A stretch of DNA of 60,031 bases, taken from contig PJRA01000196.1 of NCBI GenBank assembly GCA_016987375.1, positions 1,160,964 through 1,220,994 on the forward strand, read 5' to 3'. Origin of the DNA: Brachionus koreanus. Lineage: Eukaryota; Rotifera; Eurotatoria; Ploima; Brachionidae. The notes under the pieces are model-generated. The model was not told the origin of the DNA and did no database searches. It was given only the letters and a program-made list of their open reading frames with translations. Positions 23,446-34,850 of the stretch are shown in pieces (the stretch's first letter is position 1; each line of letters starts with the position of its first letter). The position numbers were made by a program, and so were the translations under genes.

Positions 23446-23667
23446 TTAATAGGCACGTGAAGCTTGTTTAACTGGAGCTGGGGCACTGTAAGATTCAGCT
23501 TGTTTAACTGGAGCTGGGGCACTGTACGATTCAGCTTGTTTAACTGGAGCTGGGGCACTGTAAGATTCAGCTTGTTTAACTGGAGCTGGGGCGCTGTATC
23601 CATATGGTGATGACATAACTGAAGCAACTAAGGCAAAAACCAAAACTGTTAAGCTCAATGATTTCAT
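23446..23667 (-). CDS. Small secreted peptide with four 12-residue repeats
   Basis: The 73-residue frame starts MKSLSLTVLVFALVASVMSS, a classical signal peptide with predicted cleavage near residue 19-20. The mature part is four tandem copies of a 12-residue unit (core YSAPAPVKQAES, residues 24-70) encoded by near-identical 36-base DNA repeats, then a short RAY end. SYSAPA-type repeats are typical of extracellular structural proteins of arthropods (cuticle, vitelline membrane). No dibasic cleavage sites occur, which argues against a conventional neuropeptide precursor. A TATA box lies 75-83 bases upstream. A shortened duplicate is at 27800-27901. Confidence 0.8.
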   Translation of the reverse strand: MKSLSLTVLVFALVASVMSSPYGYSAPAPVKQAESYSAPAPVKQAESYSAPAPVKQAESYSAPAPVKQASRAY

Positions 23668-23741
23668 TTTCGAATATTTTTGTCTCTAAATTTTATTAAA
23701 ATCTTTTAAAATTTTTGTTTTATTTTCAAAAAAAATGAAGA

Positions 23742-23750
23742 GCTTTTATA
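23742..23750 (-). promoter_or_regulatory. TATA box of the repeat-peptide gene
   Basis: On the minus strand the sequence reads TATAAAAGC, 75-83 bases upstream of the ATG at 23667. That spacing leaves room for a start site and a leader of about 45-50 bases. The segment is absent from the otherwise similar upstream region of the duplicate at 27901. Confidence 0.6.
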
Positions 23751-23790
23751 GTAGTGCCAGTGATTCTTTTTTTTTGTTTCGCTCTTAGTT

Positions 23791-23960
23791 AACCAATTTT
23801 CTATTTTCAGTTAATTCATACTGCATTTTTCTAACAAGCTTTGAAACACATTTGATAAATGTATATTGTTTAACAATTGAATTATTTCCATTGTTATTTA
23901 ATCTTTATTTATTTATTTAAATTGTAAAAGATTTAAAGATTTAAACATGTGTTTTTTTTT
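23791..23960 (-). repeat. Duplicated upstream region, copy A
   Basis: The stretch beginning AACCAATTTTCTATTTTCAG is closely similar to 27914-28080, which lies upstream of the duplicate peptide gene. The duplication therefore included promoter-distal DNA as well as coding sequence. Confidence 0.7.
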
Positions 23961-24740
23961 AAATTTAAATTTTTTTTTTCAAATGTCTTTAAATAAAAAC
24001 CTAAAAAAAATCCTTTTCAATTGCAATTTTATAAGCTTTATTTTCAATTTCAAACAGGATTTAATTAATAAATTAATTTTCAAAAAAAAAAATTTTTTTC
24101 TTTTAAGCAAATTTATTTTCAGATATTATAAAATATTGCTTTTAAAATTTGCTCTGATTGATTTAAATAATCCGCATACTAGTCTTTACTCTTATGTCAA
24201 ACAAAATTGCTATTCAATTTGGCATGGTTAAACTCAAACTTGATTAATCGAATTCAATTTTAATTTTTTAAAATAGTAATAAATGTTTTTTATTTGTAAA
24301 TAAATTTCATTTGACCATTTAATAGTTGATTAATAGGCAATATGAATGAATAGCATATAATCCAACTCGAAAAATCGATAGAATTGAATACTCGTACTCG
24401 ATCCTATCGAATCTCAAAGTTAATTTCTGGTCCAACCTAAACAAAGCATTAAGCATAAATGTTTAACATGTGGACGCTCTTATCAATCAAAAATTGCAAA
24501 GTCGTCAAATTTGAAAAAACATCTTAGAAAATATCATAAAAATTATGAAAATTGGATTTAAAATTACATAGTTAACATCAATCGTGGAAAAAGCAAATCA
24601 GGCATGCTTACTTGTTTTGACTATTCGATTTTGAAAAATATTTTTTCTAATGAGAAAAACAACATTTTATGCAATTATTGGCAAATCTTGTAAATAACTT
24701 TTCTCTTTGATTTTTAAAATCATGATCAGGTTCGAGAAAA
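23961..24740. other. Intergenic DNA
   Basis: The frame at 23947-24231 is almost entirely Phe/Leu/Lys/Asn low-complexity and is not called. Around 24440-24560 a weak plus-strand reading (KHKCLTCGRSYQSK followed by HLRKYHKN) suggests a zinc-finger scrap of the BED or C2H2 kind, as found in hAT transposases, but it is too short to call. Confidence 0.3.
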
Positions 24741-24911
24741 AAATTAAGGAGAGTAATAATAATAATAGCTTATATTCTACGGTCAATTTAGCTAATCTAA
24801 AATGACAAAGCAGGAAGACTAAAGTTGTCCCGCTATAGTAGACTTGTCGTTATTTTTGTTTCTACCGACATTGTCCAGTCTATTTTTGAACTGGTTGGTC
24901 GAACTTGCTGT
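24741..24911 (-). mobile_element. LINE 3' end with TTA tail
   Basis: Minus-strand coding ends with NQFKNRLDNVGRN, the usual C-terminal motif of this family's reverse transcriptase protein, followed by a short 3' UTR and an ATTATTATTATTA tail at 24757-24770. It is the downstream end of the element interrupted by the N gap. Confidence 0.75.
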
Positions 24912-25670
24912 NNNNNNNNNNNNNNNNNNNNNNNNNNNNNNNNNNNNNNNNNNNNNNNNNNNNNNNNNNNNNNNNNNNNNNNNNNNNNNNNNNNNNNNNN
25001 NNNNNNNNNNNNNNNNNNNNNNNNNNNNNNNNNNNNNNNNNNNNNNNNNNNNNNNNNNNNNNNNNNNNNNNNNNNNNNNNNNNNNNNNNNNNNNNNNNNN
25101 NNNNNNNNNNNNNNNNNNNNNNNNNNNNNNNNNNNNNNNNNNNNNNNNNNNNNNNNNNNNNNNNNNNNNNNNNNNNNNNNNNNNNNNNNNNNNNNNNNNN
25201 NNNNNNNNNNNNNNNNNNNNNNNNNNNNNNNNNNNNNNNNNNNNNNNNNNNNNNNNNNNNNNNNNNNNNNNNNNNNNNNNNNNNNNNNNNNNNNNNNNNN
25301 NNNNNNNNNNNNNNNNNNNNNNNNNNNNNNNNNNNNNNNNNNNNNNNNNNNNNNNNNNNNNNNNNNNNNNNNNNNNNNNNNNNNNNNNNNNNNNNNNNNN
25401 NNNNNNNNNNNNNNNNNNNNNNNNNNNNNNNNNNNNNNNNNNNNNNNNNNNNNNNNNNNNNNNNNNNNNNNNNNNNNNNNNNNNNNNNNNNNNNNNNNNN
25501 NNNNNNNNNNNNNNNNNNNNNNNNNNNNNNNNNNNNNNNNNNNNNNNNNNNNNNNNNNNNNNNNNNNNNNNNNNNNNNNNNNNNNNNNNNNNNNNNNNNN
25601 NNNNNNNNNNNNNNNNNNNNNNNNNNNNNNNNNNNNNNNNNNNNNNNNNNNNNNNNNNNNNNNNNNNNNN
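24912..25670. other. Assembly gap (759 N)
   Basis: All bases are N. Frames crossing it are artefacts. The gap lies inside a LINE and replaces most of its reverse transcriptase. Confidence 1.
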
Positions 25671-26175
25671 GGTACCATACCCGACTCGTATGTTAATTTA
25701 AACAACAAAGACAACGGTTCACATAATGCATCACTACACTCTCTGAGTACATATGGATGAATGCCATCGGTCCCTATTGATTTGTTTTTGTCTAGCTCAT
25801 CAAGTCTCTTCTTTATAGCAGCTGGACTGAAAACCAAATCTGGATTCACTATGCAATTTACTGAAGCTCTCAAGGGAAACTCTTCTTAAATGAGCTGAAA
25901 AAATGATCATTTAGACATTTTGCAATATCATTGCCTTTAATTAATTGATTTCCAAATTTGTCTGTCAGTGATCTAATTTTGCACTTAACATCTTTCTTAC
26001 TATTCACTTAGGAGAATAGCAGCTTTGGATTCGATTTACACTTTTCAATTATTGATTTTTCATACAGTTTATGAAATAACTTAACCAGAGCTTTGACTTA
26101 TCTAGCCTGCTTATTGAATTTAGATTTTAGCTCCTGTTTGTTCGCTGTAGAAGCGCCTTTGTATTTGGCAAAAGC
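25671..26175 (-). mobile_element. LINE reverse transcriptase, N-terminal part
   Basis: Next to the gap the minus strand encodes FSPAAIKKRLDELDKNKSIG, then TDGIHPYVLRECSDALCEPL, the first conserved block of LINE reverse transcriptases (K-S-x-G-x-DGI...L). Upstream, 25880-26170 still reads as the preceding linker (KCKIRSLTDKFGNQLI, NDHFFSSF) with stops. The same RECSD-LCEPLS block begins at 59897 on the plus strand, so two copies of one family are present. Confidence 0.85.
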
Positions 26176-26420
26176 CCTGAACTTGAGTTGACATGAGTAA
26201 CTGTGCATTATGGTAGGAGTTGAAATATGGTTGAAGCTTTTTTGAAATAAGTTAAAAAAGTTGAGGACTGAAATATTTATTTTTGTTTTACATAATTTTT
26301 GTTTTAAAAGTTATTCTTTAATATTTTTAAACAAAAAATATCAAAGTAATCGTCGAAATAAGAACTTTTACAAACTGTCTTTAAAGTCTTTTTTATGTAA
26401 TGTATGTTCTGAAATTATTT

Positions 26421-26493
26421 TTTATTTGTTTAAAATAAAGCTTGGGTTTAAACCCAGGCAATTAAGAATGAGTATTAGTCCTTCTTTTCATCG
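26421..26493 (-). repeat. GGCTGAAAGGAAGGAC dispersed repeat, copy 2
   Basis: The minus strand reads GATGAAAAGAAGGACTAATA, then TGGGTTTAAACCCAAGC, then TTTATTTTAAACAAA. It contains the GGGTTTAAACCC palindrome seen in copy 40391. Confidence 0.65.
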
Positions 26494-26499
26494 GTACAA

Positions 26500-27210
26500 A
26501 AAAACATTGATTTACGAAATAATAGTAAAATAATAGTAAATTGGATAATATTCAATTAATAGATTATAGAACGATTATTGTTACTTATTATTTATTTGTA
26601 TTTTTGTACCGAGCTTAAGCTCCTTCAGATAAAAAAATTAAAGAATAAATCAAAATAAACCTAAAAAGAATAAAATAAAAAATAAGAAAAAAATAAAGCA
26701 AAAATAATATAAGTTAAAAACTTAAGAAATGTTAAAATTAAAATTAGATAAAACAATATTTAGTTCACTTGTTTTCAAAATATTCACTTATTTTCCAAGC
26801 ATAAAAAAATATGATCATTTAATAAAGTTAACTCTTTTTTCTTTAATAATCACAAATTAGTGAACTTTTGGCTTATGAATCGAACGATCCAAGCTGCTCC
26901 AAAAATATTGAATTAAAAGGTCATGGTGTGGTATCTTACGTTACCAAAGTGTTTTTTTTATTTGTAAAGAAATTTATTTAAAAAAAGGTATATGAAAACG
27001 GCCGTTCTAAAAATTAAAAAGTATTGAAGTTTAGGCTGAAATAAAATAAAAATGTTTATTCGGTACAAGTATAAATTTAGTATAAAATGTTGCTCGGATC
27101 AGTTTCAAAATCCAAATAGTTTTGTGATTGACTAACGCATGCGAATAAAAACTAAAATAGTGAGATGGCAGATATGAACTGAACTGCTTGGTTGCAACCA
27201 TATCTGAGTA
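26500..27210. other. Intergenic DNA
   Basis: No gene found. The small minus-strand frame at 27031-27228 has no recognised domain. Confidence 0.35.
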
Positions 27211-27223
27211 TGCGTGTTTATAA
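27177..27223 (-). promoter_or_regulatory. Weak TATA/Inr-like arrangement
   Basis: On the minus strand TTATAAA (27223-27217) is followed about 35-40 bases later by TCAGTT (27182-27177), an arthropod-type initiator word. No downstream gene was identified, so this may be chance. Confidence 0.15.
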
Positions 27224-27229
27224 GTCATA

Positions 27230-27799
27230 ATAAGAAGAAGCTGATCAAATCAGATGGTGACTTTGTGTTGTCTTTGTCAAAGACACCACACATGGTAATT
27301 AAAATATTAATCAATATCCTTTTTTGCAAAATAACTATTTAAACTTTATTTTTATACTTATTCTGTTTGGGGTTTTTTGAAACTTAAAATAAAATATATT
27401 AAAAAAACTCTTGTAAACGTAACTAATAAATTAATAAAATTTCTAACTAAAATTTTTTTTTTATTAAGAAAAAAAGTAATTAGGTAAATATTTAATCGTC
27501 AATAATCAATTATTAAAAAACAAAAATTTCTTGTCTATCAATTATTTCGATCAGGATTCTATCCGGGACATATTTCATAAACAAAATTAAAATTCAAATA
27601 AACCATTCTATCATGTGAATTAATTTTTATTTTGAAAAAATTTTTGGCTTATTTTAATAATCAGAGTTGTTTAAAAGTCACAATTTTTTAAATTAGAAAT
27701 ATTTTAAGCTCAGACTTGGACTTTAATTTTGGACTTTTAAACAACTCTGTTAATAATAATGATCTGTATATTTTATTAATGATATTTAACATTGAATAA
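27230..27799. other. Intergenic DNA
   Basis: AT-rich; no feature recognised. Confidence 0.35.
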
Positions 27800-27901
27800 T
27801 TAAAAAGAAGCCAAAGTAATCGATGCTTGTTGAACTGAAGGAGGGGGACTGTATCCATATGATGAGGCAAAAACCAAAACGATTAAGTTCATCGATTTCA
27901 T
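27800..27901 (-). pseudogene. Decayed duplicate of the secreted repeat-peptide gene
   Basis: A 33-residue frame begins MKSMNLIVLVFA and continues SSYGYSPPPSVQQA, matching the start of the peptide at 23446-23667. Relative to that gene it lacks seven residues of the signal peptide end, keeps only one degenerate repeat unit, and stops soon after. The shortened signal peptide may not function. About 110 bases corresponding to the TATA-containing proximal promoter are missing upstream, so a pseudogene is more likely than a divergent small peptide. Confidence 0.65.
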
Positions 27902-27913
27902 TTTCGAATATTT

Positions 27914-28080
27914 AACCAATTTTCTATTTTCAGTAAATTCACACTGCATTTTGCTAATAAACTTTGAAGCATACTTGGTAAATGTATTTTGTTTAAAAAA
28001 TTGAATTATTTCCATTTTTTATTAAGCTTTACAATTCAATTCAATTGAAAAGATTTAATGATTTAAAAATATGTGTTTTT
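27914..28080 (-). repeat. Duplicated upstream region, copy B
   Basis: Collinear with 23791-23960 (AACCAATTTTCTATTTTCAG start, then GCATTTT and GAATTATTTCCATT blocks). Here it joins almost directly to CGAATATTT next to the ATG, which marks the promoter deletion. Confidence 0.7.
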
Positions 28081-28101
28081 GTAAAATTTTTTTAAATAAA
28101 A

Positions 28102-28939
28102 ATCAACCAAATTCAAATCATTCGAATTTAAATTTTTTTTTTAAACCGTTAAAAAAAACTGTAAAATCAAATAAAAAAAAGAAGGCTTGTATTTTTCAAA
28201 AAATAAATATTTTTGTTTAATTCAATTTCACATTGCTCTTTAAATATCACAAAAAAATTGATCAATTTTTAGGCCAAAGTAATCGTATACATATTTGATT
28301 GACGCATAAAAAACATTTTTAAGGTTACTTTAAAATTAAATTTTTTATTTAAAAAATTTTTTTTATCTAATAAAAACTTGAGCTTTTTTTTAGCTCTGCA
28401 TTAAATTTAAATTTCCATGGTAATATTAAATTTATTGATATTTTTTTAATTTTTGTCTTTTTAAGACAAATTAAATTTTTCAGTTGTCTAATTTTCATTT
28501 AATAAAAGGCTTTTTTAATTGAGCAAAGAAAAGAAAAGAAACATTCATCAATTTATTTTAGCGCTTTTTCTCTCTTTAAAAAATATTCAAAATAAAAAAT
28601 TAAAATATTTTCTAAAAATTATAATTTGAGCTGTAATAAGCTAAATATGCAAGGACTTAAACCTAATTTCTAACTGTATATTAAACTTTAGAATTATTTA
28701 GAGCTGTACATTGCCAGAAAATAGGAGAAATTTCAAAATAAAAATTATACATTTTAGATTTATTATTATAAAATAATTATTACTAATTTATCTTATATTA
28801 TAATAGTCGAACACACAAAAAATGAATCATTTGAATTTTTAATTTCAAAATTTAACTTTCACTCTGGATAATAGCTAAATAAAAAATTAACTTTATTATT
28901 TTTCATTTAGGTGAATACATTTTAGAAAAAGAAAATAAA
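28102..28939. other. Intergenic DNA upstream of ALIX
   Basis: AT-rich. No TATA box is placed with confidence before the ATG at 28940; the leader TAGAAAAAGAAAATAAA immediately precedes it. Confidence 0.35.
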
Positions 28940-31900
28940 ATGGCGAGTGTGTCATCCAATTATCGAATGGCAGTGGTGCCACAAAAAAAAGCCTACGAAA
29001 CCAACATGGTCTATTCACTTCAGCAGTTTATAAAGCAAATATGCACATCAAATCTTGACGATTATTTGCGTTCAGCTGACTCTTTGCAGCAGTTGAGATC
29101 AGAAGCTTTGTTCAAGGCCAATAGGCAGGAGAAACTCTCCAAATTGATGCGCTACTATGACCAAATGTCCGCAATTGAATCCAAACTGCCTATTTCAGAG
29201 AGCCAAATTCGCATTTCTTTCAAATGGCAGGATGCTTTTGACAAAGGATCACTTTTTGGCCGATCTTCATTGAGTAAATTTTCTTTTTCTTTGTAAAATT
29301 TATTGCAATTTTTTTAACTTAATTAAATTTATGGAAAACAATGATACATATCAGCAAAAAATGTTAATTAATTTAAATTGAGTTTTTACTTCAATTCAAT
29401 ATTCATAGCTAAGTCTTTTTCATTTATATTTTAAAGTAAATTTTAACTAAAATGTTTAAAAATAGTTGATTTTTTTTTGTAAATCTATCAAGTCTGGACA
29501 GTAAATTTAAGAGACTAATTGGTCTGTAGTTAGTTAGTTTAGTTCACAAAAAATGTGCCAAAAATCAGCATAACTTTACTACAGTTCTAGATTAAAATAT
29601 TTTTGAATGAATAGAAAAAATCATTTATGACCGAATTTTAGATGGACTAGTGTGTTAGTGAAACATTAGTTTTAAGTGACTATTCTTTTATTGAAAGTTT
29701 GATTGTTGTTGATTTGATTTAACTAATTCTCTGTTACAATTAAATGCAATAGGCTTCCTATACCAGTTTGTGCTATCCATTTTATGTAGTTCTTTAAATT
29801 TCTGGACTAAATCAGCTCTAATGCGTCTCAATTTTAAGCTGGCTAAACCCATATTCATTTGGCTTAATCCATTTTAATGTCAAACCAGTAATACCATACG
29901 ATTCTAGCTTGAATAAAAGTCTCTTGTGTGACACAGCATCAAATACTTTGGCAAAATCCAAGAATATAATGTTGACTGGTTGTTTAATTTATTTCCTAAA
30001 TGTTAAATAGCCCATTAATTCATTTGTTGTGCAGGATTTATTTTTTACAAGTCTATGCTTATCTGTGCTAATATTCTATTACTAAATAAATAATTCACTA
30101 TGTGCTTTCTTATTCATTTTTTTATTTATCTATTATTCAGTAAACGCCGCGAAAATGATGTAAAAAAAACAAGTTTTTTTTTTTTTTTTTTGACTAGGAT
30201 TAAGATAGATTTTTTTTCAAAATAAAATAACTATAAAGATGAAATAATTTCTAAAAATAAGATTTTTTAATAACAAGTTTACTGGAATTTTGCAAAGTAG
30301 TTTTTTTTTGTACGTTTTTGCCTAGTTAAGCCTTTGTTAAGAGTTGTAGGATTTTTTCTTGTTTCCCTTTAATCATAATTATTTCAAATTTTCTTTTCAT
30401 GGTATACAAGTCAACAATATTGGTCAATAGTTAGAGATATTTAGAGGTGAACTATTTTTGAATAACGTTCCTACATTAGCTGATTTCCATAGATTTTATG
30501 ATATATATATATATATATATATATTTCTCAAGTGTCTATTGATTTTTGAATACAGATAAAACAGCATAACTAGTTCAGCAGATAATTTTTTAAGAACAAA
30601 TGAATGTACACCATCAACACCAGGAGTTTTCATCATCGACTTAAATATCTTGTAGCAACTTTTTGCTTTTGATAGGTTTATTTACTATTGCATCACCATT
30701 TATGACTCATTTACCATCTATTTCTCATATAACTTTCTTTTATATTTTATTTAATTAATTAAATGTCAAAGACCATGTTAAATAAAATAAAATTAAGTAA
30801 AATAATGAATAAATCAAATAATTATTTGTTTTTTTCGGGTATATATTTTATGGTGTACTTAAAAATAATGGTTCAGTACTTTAAAATAATTTATTTTCTA
30901 CTTAAAAACAATCGGTTTCTACTCAAGTTGAACTCGAATCTTCCTCATTTTCCATTTTAGGTTAATAATGTAGGTTTAAACAATTCTCTTATTTCAGGTA
31001 CAATAACTTTAAACTGTAAGATATATAAGCATTTACACCAATAATAAGTTAGGTTGTTTGCTATTTTGTTAACTTAATTTTTAATTTTTTTATAATGTAA
31101 TCACACATTAGAGTTTAGTAAAATTAAGTACTGATAAATGAAAATTAATAGTACAAAAAAAATTATTTTTAAGTAGAAAATGCATTTTTTTAAAGTTGTG
31201 TCATTTAAGTACTCAATAATCAGAATTAGGTACTGAAAAAGTGAGATCGAGTAGAAAATAAATTTTTTTTAAATATCGAAAAATTGCTTTTAAGTACAAA
31301 AATAAAATATATATATTTTTTTTTGAATACTTGATTCATTTTAAACCAATGGCAAAATCAAAAAGTGGAGAAAAAAATTTTTGAATATTTTTACTCAAGA
31401 TTGATAAATTGCTCTGTGATCAAGAGATCAATATTGAAGTTTTCAACCTTTAAGCTTTCAATATTTAATAACATAAATTTAATTTATACAGATTTTGTAT
31501 CAAAATTTGAATTATTTAACTTAAATAACAATTTTCAAATTTTTATATTTTTAATATAAAAACTTTTTTAATAATCAATTAAATAAATCAAGTGGGTACT
31601 AGCCTGTTGATTAACCTTGAATAATAATAAATAATAATAATAATTATTTGTTTATTTTGAATACTTTTTAATCAATTATGTATTAGAAAAATGAGAAAAG
31701 TTCTAATACAAAAATTTTTTAATTGAGTATTTTATTTTAGTTTTCGATTGATTAAAGAAATTATTGGTTTTGTGAAATTTAGTACAATAGAACAGAACAA
31801 AAAGTTAAAAAGTCTTATAACTTTTCTTTTAAAAGTCAAAAGCAAGTTCTGTAAAAACAAAATGGTGCAACATTCAAAGTTGCACTATTATCAAAAATCT

Positions 31901-34123
31901 AGTAAAACTCTGCAAATTTAGCATAATTTAAATTTAGACTTATTTGAGTATAGTGCTTTTTGTTCAATTTTTCTATTTTGTACTAAATTTCACAAAACCA
32001 AATTATTGCTAATTTAAGAAAAACAATTTTTTTTTCTCTTTCAAGCGCTATCAAGTGGAATTTACGAGCGCTTGTGTGTGCTGTTTAACATAGGCGCGTT
32101 TTGCTCAGAATTGGCCAGCATTCAGGCATTGGACACAGATGAAGGCCTGAAGACGGCAACCAAGCTGTATCAACAAGCAGCCGGTTGCTTCAGCTATATA
32201 CGCGAAAACTCGCTCACATCCACACGCAATGACTGTACCTCGGACCTCTTTCCGGAGACACTGTCTGCTCTAGTTCAAATAATGCTGGCCCAAGCGCAAG
32301 AGGTGTTCTATTTGAAAGCGGTCAAGGACAAAATGAGAGATCTCATAACCAGCAAATTGGCCGCTCAGTGCTCGGACAACTATGCCGAGGCCATGAAGTC
32401 CATTCAACTGGACTCTCTCAAGGACCTCCAAAAAGTGTGGCTTCCCATACTGGCCGGCAAACAGGCTCTCTACCATGCTCTGTCCGAGTACCACAAGGCT
32501 GAACACGAAAGCAATGAGAAAAACATTGGCGAATGCATTGCTCGCTTGGGCAAAGCTGCTGAATTAATTAAAACAGCCGAGCAGCGAGGCGGAAAAGAAA
32601 TTTCTGTCAAAGCCCACTTGAACAACATTCAACAGGCACACGAAAAGGCCAAAAAAGAAAACGAATACGTGTATCATGAGCGAGTGCCCGACTATTTGAG
32701 TCTCAAGCCGCTTGAGCGAGCTGCACTGGCCAAAATAATTCCGGTAAAATTTCCCATCAGCGATGAATTCAGAGACTTGTTTGCCACTTTGGTCCCAGTC
32801 AGTGTACACAATGGTCTTCAACTTTTCAAGACAAAAAAAATGGAAGCCTTCAATCTTGAAATAGGCAAGCTTAGACAAGCCACTGAGCTTTTGAATGCCG
32901 CTCTGACCACCTGGAACCTGCCGGCTGCCATCGAAGACATCGGAACCAAGAGCCAAGTGCCTCAATCGCTTATTGACAAGTCACAAATGATCAAAGACAA
33001 GGGCGGTATTGCGCGCATCGATTCAATGATGGCCGAACTGCCGCCTCTTCTACAACGCAACACTGAAATACTCAATGAAACAAAGCGCTCATTGGAAGAA
33101 GAAGAAAGATCGGACAATGAGCTCAGAAGTCAAATGAGAGAGAAATGGACTCGCACTGCCTCCAGACAATTAACTGAATACTTGCATTCAGAAATAAAGC
33201 AATACGAGGGCATTATGCAAAGTGCCATTAAGGCAAATAAAGTAATTGAGGAAAAATATGCCAAAAATAGGGACGGCATTCAATTGCTTAGCAAATCGGC
33301 GCATGAAATAAGCTCTTCTCTGCCGGCAGCTACACCAGCCGGCGCTTTGCAAAATACACATATAATCAAAGACTTGAGAAGACTAATGGATGACGTCGAG
33401 GCGCTTAGGAATGTGCGCGAAGTGCTCGAAAGCGAAATGAAGTGTGTTGATTCGGACGCGTTGACCGCCAAGTTGATTAGTGCTTTGTCGCACTCGCAGG
33501 GTCTAGACGAGCATAGTATTATACAGAGCGAGCTTGACGAGCTGGTTGCACCAATGAGAAAACAAGTGAGAGAAAATATTCAAGAGCAGGAGAATTTGCT
33601 TGGCTTTATTGAAAAGGCAAATGGTGTATTTTGCCGCGAAAAGGTGCACAATGAGACTAGCAAGATGAGAGAGCAAATGTTGAAAAATTTGGCCACTGCT
33701 AGTGATAGCTATAATGAATTGTACAATCATTTGGTCGAAGGTGTCAAATTTTACAACGATTTGACTCCCATTTTGATCAAATTTCAGAGCAAAGTAAACG
33801 ATTTTGTCTTTGCTAGAAAGACTGAAAAAGAAGATTTGATGAAAGAAATTCAAACGTCACTAACGCGTCCCTCGACGGCGCAGAAGCCGCCCTCGCGACC
33901 CCCGCCACCGGGCTCCCAGTCGTCGTCGTCGTCGTCGGCAAACTCGGCACCAGCGCCGCCCTATCCGACAAACAACTTTGCCAATCCGTACTACCCCATG
34001 ATGCCCAATTCATTCAACCCATACACTGCTTATCCGCCGCCTTCTAACGGTCAACCACCTGAAGCCCCGAGCTATCAGTATCCAGGCTATTCTGGCTATC
34101 CACCACACTATCCTCCCAGCTAA
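28940..34123 (+). CDS. PDCD6IP: ALIX / programmed cell death 6-interacting protein
   Basis: Two exons join to 803 residues: 28940-29273 and 32046-34123 (intron donor GAGTAAAT, acceptor TTTCAAG, phase 1). Splicing restores the Bro1 sequence KGSLFGRSSLTLSSGIYERL, which the unspliced frames break. Order: Bro1 domain (about 1-365; MRYYDQMSAIE, FKWQDAFDKGSLFG, IMLAQAQEVFYLKA, YHERVPD), V domain (about 366-715; GLQLF, NLPAAIEDIG, PQSLIDKS, ELPPLLQRN, ATASDSYNEL, ILIKFQSKVNDFVFARKTE), then a Pro/Tyr-rich tail (719-803). ALIX bridges ESCRT-I/III through CHMP4 binding at Bro1 and YPXnL ligands at the V domain, acting in multivesicular bodies, membrane repair and abscission. The tail is short, about 85 residues against roughly 150 in human; it keeps PPYPT, but I see no P(S/T)AP motif for TSG101. 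Confidence 0.96.
29700..30720 (-). mobile_element. Degraded LINE reverse transcriptase inside the ALIX intron
   Basis: Reading the minus strand from 30700 downward, successive RT blocks appear in order. TPGVDGVHSFVLKKL is near 30630, LWKSANVGTLFKNSSPLN near 30460, HRLVKNKSCTTNEL near 30040, and FLDFAKVFDAVSHKRLL (motif A) near 29950. After an internal deletion that removes motifs B-E, a C-terminal block with ASLKLRRIRADLVQKFKEL follows near 29800. Several stops and frameshifts separate the blocks. It runs antisense to ALIX. Confidence 0.85.
30500..30525. repeat. (AT)n microsatellite
   Basis: About 12-13 AT dinucleotides within the intronic LINE remnant. Confidence 0.95.
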
Positions 34124-34850
34124 AATTAAAATTCAATTTTACTCGAATTTTTTTTTTGCACTTTATTCATTTTTTTGTATTAATGGTTTTCAAATATTTT
34201 TTTTCTTTTTTCTTTTTTTTAAACTAAAACTTACGAATTTGATACCGAATTTAATTACAAAACTATTTTTTTAAAATAAATAAAGACTTAGATTTCAAAT
34301 GTTGATCATTTTATTATATTATTTAAGGCTAATTATGATCAGACTTGTTTATTAGTCGCAAGTCTCAAAATAATTCAGGACAATATTTTATAAAATAAAG
34401 TAAATTTCAAAACATAAGTTTTTTTAATATTTTTATTAAATTAGATTGCATATTAAACATTTTAATGAATGGAAAAATTTTAAAGATGTTAATAATTTTT
34501 TGGAAAAATATGAGTTATATTCTTTTCAGCATAGATTTTTAGAAAGAATGTCATCATTCTTTATTATTTAATGCCAATTATGATCACAAGACCTGATTGA
34601 ACCAATGGCAAAAACGAACAGTGGAGAAAAAGCATTTGGATTTTTATATTCAAGATTGATTAATAGCTTTTTGATCAAACGATCAATGCTAAAATTTGCA
34701 ATATTAAAAATATCAATTTTTAATAATGTCAATTTGATCTTTATTGGCTTTTAAAAAAAAAAATTTAAAAATTTGATATGAATTTATCAATGTTTTTCAA
34801 TAGTCTCTATGATAGAGAAGTCTCAAATTATCAACAAAGCTATATTACTC
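34124..34850. other. ALIX 3' UTR and intergenic DNA
   Basis: Overlapping AATAAA hexamers at 34274-34283, about 150 bases after the stop, are the likely polyadenylation signal. No other feature. Confidence 0.4.

Larger units (their letters stand above)
29274..32045 (+). other. ALIX intron 1 (2772 bases)
   Basis: The sole ALIX intron, GT at 29274 and AG at 32044-32045, far longer than the 48-60 base introns of nicolin-1. It contains an antisense LINE (29700-30720), an (AT)n run and a TAA-rich tail near 31620-31655 that may be another LINE end. Confidence 0.85.

Noticed and set aside
23947..24231. 94-residue frame
   Set aside because: Phe/Leu/Lys/Asn low-complexity sequence expected from AT-rich DNA.
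24825..25873. Long frames of 263-346 residues crossing the N run
   Set aside because: The length comes from N codons; only the flanks encode LINE sequence.
32270..33853. Minus-strand frames of 60-133 residues
   Set aside because: They are shadows of ALIX exon 2.
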